NCBI RefSeq assembly: GCF_028882275.1
Contig: NZ_JARBUT010000005.1
Coordinates: 186,001 to 250,000, forward strand
DNA from: Nocardiopsis sp. N85
GTDB taxonomy: Bacteria > Actinomycetota > Actinomycetes > Streptosporangiales > Streptosporangiaceae
Direction: 5' to 3'
DNA length: 64,000 bases
Shown: in pieces, positions 29,075 to 38,070 of the stretch
Layout: each line of letters starts with the position of its first letter
Position numbering within the stretch: position 1 is the first letter of the stretch
Position numbers and translations under genes: made by a program
The notes under the pieces: model-generated
Database searches by the model: none
The model's input: the letters and a program-made list of their open reading frames with translations, nothing else
Told to the model about the DNA's origin: nothing

Positions 29075-30242
29075 GATTATCCTGCGCCTCCAACTGGGCC
29101 TTCACATCGGGGTGTTCGAGCGGACGGGTGAAACCCACGATGTCCGACCGATTGGGGTCATCGTACTCTCGCACCGCGATCGGTCCACAGTTGGTGCACC
29201 AGGCCTCCACCATGAGGCCGTCTCCGATCACCATGGCCATATGACCTGGCCCCGGAGGTTCTCCCGCCCGCGTCACATCAAAGAACACCAGGTCACCGGG
29301 CTGTTCCTCACCAATGGGGATCTCGGGACCGAATTTCCATTGATCCTGTGAGACCCGTGGAATCGTGACCCCGATGCTCTCGTACGCCTTCATCGTGAGC
29401 CCCGAGCAGTCGTATCCGTGCGGCCCGGTCCCGCCCCAGATGTAGGGCTTCCCCCGCTGATCCAAGGCCCAGTCGATCACGGCCTGCGTCAACTCGTCGG
29501 GGGCCCGACCGATCGGTGCCCCGTTCTCGTCCAACTCGCACAGCACCGCGGTCCGGATCGGATCGGAGGTGTTGAAGTCCCCGTCCGCGTACCTCTCCGC
29601 CCACTCCAGCACATCGTCCACGTACCACCAGGCGTGGTTGTAGCCGTAGATCGCCTTGCGCACGTCGTCCTGGATGCCATGGGCGATCAAATAATCAGCG
29701 GCTGCGGGGATGGCGTCGCCTGGATCGTAGACGTTGACGATGCCGTCACCGTTACCGTCGACCCCGTACCCGTTCTCCGGCCGATCCTCCACCGGCTGGA
29801 TCGGCTCGCCGCCCCAGCTGTTGCCGGCCGCCGATCCGTCGAGCGAACCGAACTGCATCGGCCCGGCGGCGCCCCAGTCGTTGTGCCCCTCCGTGATCCC
29901 GGGCCCCTCCCACCGCCCATGGTGGGACTCCACCTGGCCGACCCCGGCGAGGATGTTCCACGGGATCCCCCGGTCCTCCCCCGCCTCCTGGTACAGCTTC
30001 AGATAGTTCTCGGGGATCGAGTCCATCGCATAACCGCTCGCCCCGGGCTGTTCGGCATCGGCGTTGGGCGCACAGACCAGGCCGTTCGCCATAAGGCCGG
30101 CGATCTGCTGCCCGGTGTTGGTGACGATGGGGATCACGAACATCGCCACCATGATCGTCAACGCCACTACGGCGGCCACGAGGCCGCCGAACCACAGCCT
30201 CGTCGAACCCCGATCACCTGGAGCACCGAAAAACGAGAACAC
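29067..30242 (-). CDS. TcpG-like bifunctional peptidoglycan hydrolase (SLT plus NlpC/P60)
   Basis: The 391-residue membrane-anchored wall hydrolase opens peptidoglycan for a secretion channel, as TcpG/Orf14 do in Tcp and Tn916 systems (family knowledge). A membrane segment at 17-40 is followed by a lytic transglycosylase-like domain with likely catalytic Glu105 (VGQVESHHGRW). A 12-residue calcium-loop pattern DGNGDGIVNVYD (162-173) is embedded in it. The NlpC/P60 endopeptidase has Cys279 (YDCSGL) and His334 (GHMAMV). GTG 30242 follows GGAGGAG. It lies four bases after the VirB8-like gene in the same operon. Confidence 0.88.
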   Translation of the reverse strand: MFSFFGAPGDRGSTRLWFGGLVAAVVALTIMVAMFVIPIVTNTGQQIAGLMANGLVCAPNADAEQPGASGYAMDSIPENYLKLYQEAGEDRGIPWNILAGVGQVESHHGRWEGPGITEGHNDWGAAGPMQFGSLDGSAAGNSWGGEPIQPVEDRPENGYGVDGNGDGIVNVYDPGDAIPAAADYLIAHGIQDDVRKAIYGYNHAWWYVDDVLEWAERYADGDFNTSDPIRTAVLCELDENGAPIGRAPDELTQAVIDWALDQRGKPYIWGGTGPHGYDCSGLTMKAYESIGVTIPRVSQDQWKFGPEIPIGEEQPGDLVFFDVTRAGEPPGPGHMAMVIGDGLMVEAWCTNCGPIAVREYDDPNRSDIVGFTRPLEHPDVKAQLEAQDNRG

Positions 30243-30246
30243 CGGG

Positions 30247-30912
30247 TCACTCCTCCCCGAACTGTCCCGCGTCGGCGGGCTGGAAGTCGAAGACCCGCCA
30301 CGTCCGACCTTCCTGGACCACGGTGATCGCGAACTCCCCGAGTTCCTCGTCGAATTCCCGGTTCGCCGTCTCGGTGATGGACTGTGCCGTCACCACGAAG
30401 GTGATCGAGTCGTCCCCGAAGGCGCGGATGAACTCCACCTCGGCCCGCCCCTGGGCGACCGCTTCGGCCTCCGCCATCTCCTCCCAGAAGGCTCCGGCCC
30501 GCGAGGACTCCGTCAGCACGTCGGCGTACTCGGCGGTCGCCAACGTCCGCATCGAGTCGTAGTAGGTCTCGGGGGACCCGCTGTAGTCGATCGTCCCGTA
30601 GGCCTCGGCGAAGGTCAGAGCGGTCGCCCCGGCCGCTCGAAGCTCCTCTTCGGGGAAGGGGAACCACCCCAGCACGTCCACGTCATCGACGGCGGTGGTC
30701 GGCAACGGGCTGGGCTCGACGCCGGACAGCGCATCGGATGCCCCCGCGCTGCCCCCGTTCCCCCCTTGGGAAACGCCAGGGTCGACCGGAGCCTCCTCCG
30801 TCGACCCATCGCCGAAACCACCGACGCTGAAGTACACCCCGGCTCCGACCAGCACGACGATGAGACCGATGAACACGAACCTCTGGGCACGCTCGGGGAG
30901 AGGGTTGGGCAT
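30247..30912 (-). CDS. Membrane-anchored VirB8/NTF2-like candidate of the secretion operon
   Basis: The 221 residues have one membrane segment (11-30), a Gly/Ser linker and an extracytoplasmic domain (about 80-210) rich in paired aromatic and acidic positions. The domain ends with a strand pattern FAITVVQEGRTWRVFDFQP, typical of NTF2-like/VirB8 folds. The call rests on layout and context between TcpH-like and TcpG-like genes, not on clear sequence identity. It begins 35 bases after the TcpH-like stop codon and ends four bases before the hydrolase start. Confidence 0.6.
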   Translation of the reverse strand: MPNPLPERAQRFVFIGLIVVLVGAGVYFSVGGFGDGSTEEAPVDPGVSQGGNGGSAGASDALSGVEPSPLPTTAVDDVDVLGWFPFPEEELRAAGATALTFAEAYGTIDYSGSPETYYDSMRTLATAEYADVLTESSRAGAFWEEMAEAEAVAQGRAEVEFIRAFGDDSITFVVTAQSITETANREFDEELGEFAITVVQEGRTWRVFDFQPADAGQFGEE

Positions 30913-30946
30913 AGCTCGGGGCCTTTTGTCGTCGTTCGGGGGCGGG

Positions 30947-33229
30947 TCAGTCGTCGTTCAGCCAGAAGGGCACGTCGCGCTTCCGGTCCCTGCGGGGGCT
31001 GTTGGAACCTTCTCCCCAGAAGGGGGTGATAGGGGCATTGTCCTTGCTCTTACCGGATCCACTCAACCAGCCGCCCTCACCGTCTCCACGCCGACTCTCC
31101 GGGGCCGGTGCCGGACGGCCCGGACGCTGCGGGGCGGTACGTTCCCGCCTTTCGCGCGGCACACCCCATCGGGAGCCCCTGCCGTCGGGGTTCCCCCTCG
31201 GCGGAGTGTCCTCACGGGCACCGAAGATGCCCCGCCCTGTGCTGGGATCGGGCCGTTCCGCACTCGCGGCACGACCGATCCCGGCGGCGGAGGAAGAGCC
31301 TCCGGCGTCATCACGCCGCTCGGAACGTCCACCCGAGGCGGTGCCGAACACCGATGCCCAACCGGTGTCACCGGCACCGGTGTAGCCGCCGCTGGGACGT
31401 GGGGGGATGGCGCCTGTGCGTCCGCTCAGACTCGGCGCCTCGTCGGCCGTGCGCCTGCCGCCGGAAGGACGGCTCCCACCGTCTTGACGGCTGACGTTGA
31501 GCGGCGGTGCGGCCCCGTTGCCCCGGACCCGGCCGTAGCCGCCGACGCCTCGCACCCGGGGCGCTTCGGTGGCCTCGCCCACGGCCTCTTCCTGGCCCCT
31601 GACGTTGACATCACCGCCCGGAGCACCGGAACCCCCGGTCGGGATCCCGGCCGCCGTCGCGGCGATCGCGGCACCGTTGCGGCGGCCCCAGTTCTGGGCC
31701 TTGAGGTAGGCCGCGGGCGGCAGGACCATCGAGCTCTTGGCGAGGACCTGGCTGTTGGCGGCGTCGCTGACGACCCGCGAGGTGAAGGAGTTCGCGTTGA
31801 CCGAGGAGAACAGGTAGGCGAAGGGCTTGCGGTAGACGAAGAGCGCCACCGTGAACAGGGCGAGCAGGATCATCTGGAGACCCCAGCCCAGGCTGGTGGA
31901 CATGACCATGCCGTAGCACATGACCAACAGCGAGATCAGGAGCACCACGAAGATCTGCTTGAGCAGGAACCCCACCATCAACTCGACCCAGCGCAACAGC
32001 ACCATCCGCCCGTATCCGGGGTGAATGCCGATGAGCAGGAAGACGGGGGACAGCAGGAACAGGACCAGGAACGCGATCTTGAGGACGATGAGCGCCACGG
32101 ATCCGGCGAGGATCAGACCACCGGCGAAGATCGACGCGAACAGGGCGAGCGTGGCGACGCCCAACCTGCTTCCCTGGTCCTGACCCGAGAAGAGCGGATA
32201 GACACTGGGGTAGTACTCCTGGACATCGGCGGCGATGGTCTCGTAGGACTCCTGTTTCGCAGTGACGAGTTCGTTCGCGTCCACCTCGTCGTCCAAGATC
32301 TGCTGCTGTTCGATGCGACTGATGGCCTGCGCCTCGATGAGATCGACCCCATGAACATGGGATGCGGATTCGGCGATGTCCCCATTGCCGAACTGCCCCG
32401 CCACCCACGGCTGGCACACCAGGCTCGACCACAACATGTCCGCGTTGCGCCGCACCTGGAAGTCTGCCTCGGATTCCCAATCGGCTTTTTCAGGAGGCTC
32501 AGCCCCGGAAGGGCACGTCCCCGATCCTCCGCCGTAGGGAATCTGCCCCACCGTGCTGGTCACCAACTGGCTGCCCGAGTTGACCAGGCTGCTCGCCAAC
32601 CCCATGACCTGTGCCGGGTTGACCATGATCCACAGCCCCAGCGCCGTCGCGCCGACCATCCACACCGTCGACTCGATGGTCAGCGTCATCCGCTTCCGGA
32701 TGAGCCCGTACCACCCCAGCCACAGGGCACCCAGGATGACGACCGTGGGGATGAGCGGCCGCCAGATCCCCTCCCGCAGCGTCACCACGACGCTCTCCAC
32801 CAGTTCGTTGAAACTGGAGAGCAGCCCGTCGGATGTCGCCGCCTGGTAGACGGTGATGGTCGACTGGTTGATGGTCTTGGACAGGTCCCAGGCGGTATTG
32901 GCGAGGGTGGCCTGCGGCCCGTTGCTGATCCCGTCGACGCACGATTCGGTGATCATGTGCCACTGCTGTCCGGCGGTCCCGTACTGGCCGTACATGCTCG
33001 CGTCGGGCGGCAGCCCGTCGGGGGCGCCCTCGATGGCCGATTGGGACTGGGGCGGCACCAGCAGCCCGTCCGATCCGCTCCCCGCGGACTCGGGCAGGGG
33101 TGCGGGTTCCCCCGGGCACAAAGGGTTGGCCTGGGCCCCGCTGAGCGGCAGCACCAGGAAGCCGGCCAGCAGAAGGAACGTCATCAGGAGGCGTCGCCAT
33201 CCCCGCCGTCGGACGTGCTGATCCGTCAT
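30947..33229 (-). CDS. TcpH/VirB6-like polytopic membrane protein
   Basis: The 760-residue protein starts with a signal-like segment (ending SGAQANP). A first pair of hydrophobic helices lies at about 150-215, an extracytoplasmic region with CPSGAEPPEKADW follows, and five or more helices span about 355-510 (including VLKIAFLVLFLLSPVFLLIG). This is the VirB6/TrbL/TcpH pattern of an inner-membrane channel component. The last 200 residues are a disordered, Arg/Gly/Pro-rich cytoplasmic tail, as in TcpH where the tail contacts TcpA. ATG 33229 follows AGGAG. It is the first gene of the operon running to 28310. The shared element at 33384-33407 is upstream. Confidence 0.8.
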   Translation of the reverse strand: MTDQHVRRRGWRRLLMTFLLLAGFLVLPLSGAQANPLCPGEPAPLPESAGSGSDGLLVPPQSQSAIEGAPDGLPPDASMYGQYGTAGQQWHMITESCVDGISNGPQATLANTAWDLSKTINQSTITVYQAATSDGLLSSFNELVESVVVTLREGIWRPLIPTVVILGALWLGWYGLIRKRMTLTIESTVWMVGATALGLWIMVNPAQVMGLASSLVNSGSQLVTSTVGQIPYGGGSGTCPSGAEPPEKADWESEADFQVRRNADMLWSSLVCQPWVAGQFGNGDIAESASHVHGVDLIEAQAISRIEQQQILDDEVDANELVTAKQESYETIAADVQEYYPSVYPLFSGQDQGSRLGVATLALFASIFAGGLILAGSVALIVLKIAFLVLFLLSPVFLLIGIHPGYGRMVLLRWVELMVGFLLKQIFVVLLISLLVMCYGMVMSTSLGWGLQMILLALFTVALFVYRKPFAYLFSSVNANSFTSRVVSDAANSQVLAKSSMVLPPAAYLKAQNWGRRNGAAIAATAAGIPTGGSGAPGGDVNVRGQEEAVGEATEAPRVRGVGGYGRVRGNGAAPPLNVSRQDGGSRPSGGRRTADEAPSLSGRTGAIPPRPSGGYTGAGDTGWASVFGTASGGRSERRDDAGGSSSAAGIGRAASAERPDPSTGRGIFGAREDTPPRGNPDGRGSRWGVPRERRERTAPQRPGRPAPAPESRRGDGEGGWLSGSGKSKDNAPITPFWGEGSNSPRRDRKRDVPFWLNDD

Positions 33230-33383
33230 CTGCTGGCTCCTGCGTCGTCGTTCGGTGCCCAGGGGTCGATGGCGGACACCGTGAGGCCCGGTTCTTACCC
33301 GGCCGCCGCACGCCATCCTCCCGTCCGGGCGCGTGGATGCGCACGCCGGCGCGAGGCCGTGCGCGACCACAAGGCCCCCGGAT

Positions 33384-33407
33384 GTCTTTACCCCATCCTC
33401 TATGGTG
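33384..33407 (-). promoter_or_regulatory. Shared upstream element, copy 1 (before the TcpH-like operon)
   Basis: On the plus strand the site reads GTC-TT-TACCCCATCC-T-CTATGGTG. It matches the copy at 53110-53130 (GTC-TACCCCATCC-CTATAGTG) at all but one of 21 aligned positions, with short insertions. It lies about 155 bases before the start at 33229. It may be a promoter or an operator; no standard sigma hexamers were recognised. Confidence 0.6.
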
Positions 33408-34055
33408 CTCCATCACAGAGTTCTCGTACGGGCGCAACGCGATGAGTTTTCCGGTTCTCGATCCGACCACACCCAGACTGGGGGTGACAAAAGGTTCACA
33501 TATCAACGTTTTCGCAGGTAGTGGACATCAACGGCCTTCCAGAAGCACCGAAAAGCGACCAACCGCAATTATCCCTTCCGCCCCCTTCTATGAGCGGCGT
33601 CACATCAGTACCGCCGGCCAAAAGTGGACACTCGACGGCCAACCGGACTGGTACGGAGTGCCGGACGTACCTTCGGTGGAAACCGCAGTGCGGTTTGTCG
33701 TAGGACCGAAAAGAACTTCTCTGGTCAGGTCGACACATCCGCCCATCCGGACATCCCACCGAAAAGAGACACACCCCGCCCCAGGACCTGTCCGCGGTCA
33801 CTTCCCTCCCTCGACTCACCCGGTCCTCGGACGGTTTTCCCACCCGCCCATCCCGTCTCGGGACACCGGCGACTCCCACCGGCATCACCCGACCCGGCCC
33901 CGCCTGCATCGCTGTGACCGCCGTTCCCGTGGTCCCGCCGGGACGGGCGGGACCACACCCCGCGTCCCGTCGAGTGGTCGCGTCCCTGTGGGCGGCGGCC
34001 CGCCTTCCCGCATCCCGCTCCCCTCGTCCACTCCCCCGCTCCGACCGGCGCCGGC
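33408..34055. other. Gene-free stretch between the TcpH-like operon and the NmrA-like gene
   Basis: 648 bases with no supported gene. The left half is AT-richer and contains the imperfect direct repeat GGCCAAAAGTGG/GACGGCCAACCGG around 33617-33645. The right half is Pro/Arg-codon-like GC sequence. Only the shared element at its edge is interpretable. Confidence 0.5.
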
Positions 34056-34829
34056 TCAGCGACGGGGCCGCGCCGGATCCACGCGCTCGGCCAGGAAGCC
34101 CTCCCAGGTGCGGGTGGCGCGCTCCGCCTCCGCCCCGGCCAGGTTCTCCCCCGCCCGGTAGGAGCGTCCGACCGCGCCGGGGATCCGCAACGGCACCGTC
34201 AAGCGGCGGGTGCCCCTCGCCGCCAGGTAGGTGCGCAGCAGGTGGCCCATGGGGAGCACCTCGGGCCCGGCCAGGTCGGGGACCCGCCCGGCGGGCGCGC
34301 CGAGGGTGAGCGCCGTCAATCGCTCGGCGACATCGCGGGCGTCCACCGGTTCCCAGCGCATGCCGGGGACGGGGACGAGCGGTGACTTCGCCAGGGCCCG
34401 GACCATCGCGAGCGTCAGGTCGTGGAACTGGGCGGCGCGCAGGATCGTCCACGGCACCGAGGACTCCCTCAGCGCCCGCTCCGACTCCGCCTTCGCGCGG
34501 AAGTAGCCGATCGGAAGCCGGTCGGCGCCGATGACCGAGATGAGGAGCAGATGTTCCACCCCCGCCAGCTCGGCCGCGGCCACCAGGTTCCGGGTTGCGG
34601 CGTCGTCGCCCTTCGGGCCGCCGGCCAGGTGCAGGACCGTCCCGACACCCTCGACGGCGGGGTCGATGCCCTGACCAGTGCGCAGGTCGGCGGTCACGTG
34701 GCGCAGGCCTTCGGGGGGGCGGGAGCCTCGGGTGAGCAGGCGGACCTCGCGTCCGGCGGCGCGGAGCAGGGGGACGATCAGGGAACCGAGTCCTCCGGTG
34801 CCCCCGGTGACGAGAACGGGTGCGTTCAT
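34056..34829 (-). CDS. NmrA-like atypical SDR (NAD(P)-binding reductase or sensor)
   Basis: The 257-residue Rossmann protein has the dinucleotide loop TGGTGGLG at 8-15 and a YFRAKAESE segment in which Tyr and Lys sit in the atypical-SDR arrangement. Members reduce quinones or flavonoid-like substrates or sense NADP; the substrate here is unknown. ATG 34829 is used; GAGGAGAG lies upstream. It is divergent from a broken ECF41-like sigma gene, and ECF41 factors commonly drive such an adjacent oxidoreductase. A matching promoter is seen at 34898-34924. Confidence 0.85.
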   Translation of the reverse strand: MNAPVLVTGGTGGLGSLIVPLLRAAGREVRLLTRGSRPPEGLRHVTADLRTGQGIDPAVEGVGTVLHLAGGPKGDDAATRNLVAAAELAGVEHLLLISVIGADRLPIGYFRAKAESERALRESSVPWTILRAAQFHDLTLAMVRALAKSPLVPVPGMRWEPVDARDVAERLTALTLGAPAGRVPDLAGPEVLPMGHLLRTYLAARGTRRLTVPLRIPGAVGRSYRAGENLAGAEAERATRTWEGFLAERVDPARPRR

Positions 34830-34897
34830 GGTGTGCTCTCCTCGAAATGAGCGGGCGGGCCGGGGTCGCGTGGCCCGCGCGACGGGTCCATCCACAT

Positions 34898-34924
34898 GAC
34901 CCGCGCCAGGAGAGGAATGTGACA
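34898..34924 (-). promoter_or_regulatory. ECF41-type promoter candidate for the NmrA-like gene
   Basis: On the minus strand TGTCACA (34924-34918) is followed after 16 bases by GGTC (34901-34898). The reported ECF41 signature is TGTCACA with a CGTC -10 at similar spacing, so this differs by one base. It overlaps the start region of the sigma pseudogene. Confidence 0.5.
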
Positions 34925-34926
34925 GG

Positions 34927-35831
34927 GTGCGCGAACGTGTTTCGGCGGCGGAGCGGTTCGAGGAGCACCGGCCCCGGCTGCGGGCGGTGGCCTACCGGAT
35001 CCTGGGATCGGTGGGCGATGCGGACGACGCCGTCCAGGAGACGTGACTGCGGTTGGAGCGCGCGGGGATCGAGGCCGTGGACGACCTCGCGGCCTGGACG
35101 ACGACCGTCACGGGACGAGTGTGCCTGAACATGCTGCGCTCTCGCCGACAGCGGCGGGAGGAACCGTTGGAGGAGGCGTCCGCCGGAACGTGGGAGGGGC
35201 GCATGCCCGACCCGGTGGTGGCGTCGGGACCGGGCGCGGACCCGGAGGCGGAGGCGTTGACCGCGGACGCGGTGGGGTGGACGCTCATGGTGGTGCTCCA
35301 GGCGTTGACCCACTGGAGCGGGTGGCGTTCGTGCTGCACGACATGTTCGCGGTGCCGTACGCGGAGATCGCCCCGCTGGTGGAGCGGTCGACCGGGACGA
35401 CCCGGCAGTTGGCCGCCCGGGCCCGGCGCCGGGTACGCGACCGGAGTCCGGAGGCGGACGGGGACCCGGCCCTGCGACGGGAGGCGGTGGAGGCGTTCTT
35501 CGCGGCGGCGCGGGAGGGCGACATCGACGCCCTGCTGGCGGTGCTGCACCCGGATGTGGTGCTGCGCTCCGACGGCGGGGCGGCGCGCGGGCGCCACACG
35601 AGGCGTTTGGAGGGCGCGCGCACCGTGGCGGAGCAGGCGGTCGTGTTCGGGCGCTTCGCGCCGTTCGTGCGTCCGGCACTGGTCAACGGTGCGGAGGGCG
35701 TGCTGGTCGTCGCGGGCGGGCGGCCGTTGGCCGTCATGGGGTTCACGGTGACGGGGGGACGGGTCATCGCCGTCGACGTCCTCGCCGACCCGGACCGTCT
35801 GGCGCGTCTGGGGCTTCCCGGAGAGGGGTGA
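34927..35831 (+). pseudogene. ECF41-like (SigJ-type) sigma factor, broken by a stop and a frameshift
   Basis: The sigma-2 region is readable (FEEHRPRLRAVAYRILGSVGDADDAVQET) but runs into TGA at 35044, where the family has Trp (TGG), after 39 codons. Sense continues in the same frame (RLERAGIEAVDDLAAW) to about 35300. There a one-base loss shifts it: QAL then reads on as DPLERVAFVLHDMFAVPYAEIA in another frame. This is sigma-4, followed by the SnoaL-like C-terminal extension that marks ECF41, to the stop at 35831. Two independent lesions argue for a true pseudogene. The start is GTG 34927. Confidence 0.85.
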
Positions 35832-36184
35832 CGAGGGTCCGGGGACGTGTCGCCCCGTGGGGAAAGGGGGCCGGGGCGTGCCCACGTGGTCCGGGAACGG
35901 TGTTCCGGAAAGGCGGGACGCGGTTCCGCCCGACCTCGGTCATGAATGGTCCGTGAACAGCGGTGATGCCTCTTCATGAGGTATAGCGATGATTCCACGG
36001 GCCACCGGTCCAGGATGACCGTTATCGGTCACCTCCCCTTGCCCCCGGATACGGACGCGATGGTCCGGATTACAGTGAGAATGCTTCGGAAAACATCGAT
36101 GGCCACCGTGAACGTCGGTGATGGGGCTTTTCTCGGATAGATTGGCCTGCGCATCGTCCCCCGGTTCAGAAGGGATGCGCCCCC
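35832..36184. other. Gene-free stretch before the first kinase gene
   Basis: 353 bases without a gene. It has a small dyad CCTC-TTCAT-GAGG near 35970 followed by TATAGCGAT, and TAGATT near 36138 as a weak -10 for the kinase gene. The segment is AT-richer than its flanks. Confidence 0.45.
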
Positions 36185-38038
36185 ATGTCCCCATCCGGTC
36201 GCTCCTCCGTCGGCCGTTACGAGTTGCGCGAACGGCTCGGCGCCGGCGGGATGGGCACGGTGTGGCACGCCTGGGACCCCGCCCTCGAACGCGACGTCGC
36301 GGTCAAGGAGGTCATCCTTCCCGAGGGCATGAGCCCCGAGGACCGCGACGAGGCCCGGACCCGGACCCTTCGGGAGGCCCGGGCGACCGCGCGGATCAAG
36401 GACAACGCCGTGGTGACCGTCCACGACGTCCTCGAACACGAGGGCAGTCCGTGGATCGTCATGGAGCTGCTCAGCGGGAACTCGCTCCAGCACCACCTGG
36501 ACCGGAGCGGCCCCCTGCCGGTGACCCGGGTGGAGGAGGCGGCCCGGTCGCTGCTCAGCGGGCTGAAGGCGGCGCACGCGGTCGGGGTCACCCACCGGGA
36601 CGTCAAGCCCGCGAACATCATGCTCACCGAGGACGATCGGACGGTGCTGACCGACTTCGGCATCGCCAACGTCGACGGCAACACCGCTCTCACCCAGACC
36701 GGGGTGTACATCGGCTCGCCCGAGTACATGGCCCCCGAGCGGTTCGAGGGTGAGCGGGCGCTGCCCGCGTCGGACCTGTGGAGTCTGGGCGTCACCCTGT
36801 ACGCGCTGCTGGAGGGGCGCTCCCCGTTCAAGCGGGAGAGCATCACCGGGATCATCAGCGCGGTCCTGACCGCGCCGATGCCGCCGCGTCCGTCGGTCGG
36901 CGGCGGCCCCGTCCCGGGGGCGGACCCCGAGAGCGCGCCGTTGCGGACGCTGATCGAGGCCCTGTTGAACCGCGACGTGTCGGCCCGGCCTTCGGCCGCG
37001 GAGGCCATCGCCCTCTTGGACCGGGCGAAGGAGGAGCGGGGCCGTGACGGCGGCACCGCCGAGGTCGTGGGGCCCGTGCCCGGACCGGCCGGGTCGCCCG
37101 GTGGCACCGGTGCGAGCACCGGCCCCGGGACCGGGGGGAACACGGCGTTCGGCACCCGGCCGGCGGCTCCGGCGGCCGGGACCGGAGGGAACACGGGTCC
37201 GGGTCCGGGCGCGGTGTCCGGCCCCCGGCCGCTACCCGGGACGGGCGGGAATCCCGCGTTCGCCGCCCCCCGCGGACACCCGACCGGGCCGCACACGGGC
37301 GGGAACCCGATGGTCCACGGCCCGGGGGTCGGGGGCGGTCCGGGACGCCCCGGACCGAACGGCCCCTACCCCGGCGGGAACACGGGGTTCGGCGGGCCGG
37401 GCACGGGAACCGGCGGGAACGCCGCGTACATGGGGCCGAACGGTCCGCGTACCGGGGCGAACACCGCGTTCGGCGTCCGCCCCGGATCGCCCGCCCCGGT
37501 GCCGCCCGGTCGGCGGGCCGAGGCCCCCCTGCCGCCGATCACCCCCGCGACGCCCTTGCGCACGGGACCGCACGCCCGGATCGACGGGACCACGGCCGCA
37601 CACGGTTTCGGGCCCGGGACGGGGCACCTCGGCACCGCCCCCGCCGCCCGACGCCCGTCTCCGCCGGCGTCGGTGCTCGTGGTGTGCGCGATGCTCGTGA
37701 TCAACGCCGTCGTCCTGCTGGTCCTCACGGCGATGGCCGCCGGGGACGGCGACACCGGATCGGGCGTCACCGCCGTGTTCGGTGTGTGGGGGGTGTGCTC
37801 GGGGCTCGCGGTGATCGGGCTGCTGCTACGGTCACGGCTGGTGTACGGGCTCGTGGTGTTGATGCAGCTCGTGGCGTCGGTCGGGCTGATCCTCAGCATG
37901 TTCACCGTGCTCATCTACACGCCCGAGATGCTGCCGTTCTACCTGGCGATGCTGCTGTTCAACCTGATGGTGGGCGGTTTCCTGCTGATCCCGCCCAAGG
38001 CGCGGGCCTTCTTCCGGTTGGGCGCGGCCTTCGAGTGA
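36185..38038 (+). CDS. Membrane Ser/Thr protein kinase (PknB-like kinase domain) with GGN-repeat linker
   Basis: This is a 617-residue Hanks-type kinase. The kinase domain (about 11-285) has the Gly loop LGAGGMGTVW, Lys41, HRDVKPAN with Asp139 and Asn144, DFG with Asp157 and the SPEYMAPE segment. A linker (about 305-450) repeats TGGN or PGGN followed by T/P/A and aromatic residues, at least eight times, at irregular spacing. Four membrane segments (about 495-600) end the protein, with no PASTA or other extracellular sensor. ATG 36185 follows AAGGGA. Substrate unknown; the neighbouring secretion genes are candidates by position only. Confidence 0.93.
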   Translation: MSPSGRSSVGRYELRERLGAGGMGTVWHAWDPALERDVAVKEVILPEGMSPEDRDEARTRTLREARATARIKDNAVVTVHDVLEHEGSPWIVMELLSGNSLQHHLDRSGPLPVTRVEEAARSLLSGLKAAHAVGVTHRDVKPANIMLTEDDRTVLTDFGIANVDGNTALTQTGVYIGSPEYMAPERFEGERALPASDLWSLGVTLYALLEGRSPFKRESITGIISAVLTAPMPPRPSVGGGPVPGADPESAPLRTLIEALLNRDVSARPSAAEAIALLDRAKEERGRDGGTAEVVGPVPGPAGSPGGTGASTGPGTGGNTAFGTRPAAPAAGTGGNTGPGPGAVSGPRPLPGTGGNPAFAAPRGHPTGPHTGGNPMVHGPGVGGGPGRPGPNGPYPGGNTGFGGPGTGTGGNAAYMGPNGPRTGANTAFGVRPGSPAPVPPGRRAEAPLPPITPATPLRTGPHARIDGTTAAHGFGPGTGHLGTAPAARRPSPPASVLVVCAMLVINAVVLLVLTAMAAGDGDTGSGVTAVFGVWGVCSGLAVIGLLLRSRLVYGLVVLMQLVASVGLILSMFTVLIYTPEMLPFYLAMLLFNLMVGGFLLIPPKARAFFRLGAAFE

Positions 38039-38070
38039 GTCCCCGGGGCCCGGTCACGCGCCCCACGTCC

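Noticed and set aside
33496-35679. A 727-codon minus-strand open frame
   Set aside because: It is Arg/Pro/His-rich low-complexity translation in another frame over the NmrA-like gene and sigma pseudogene.
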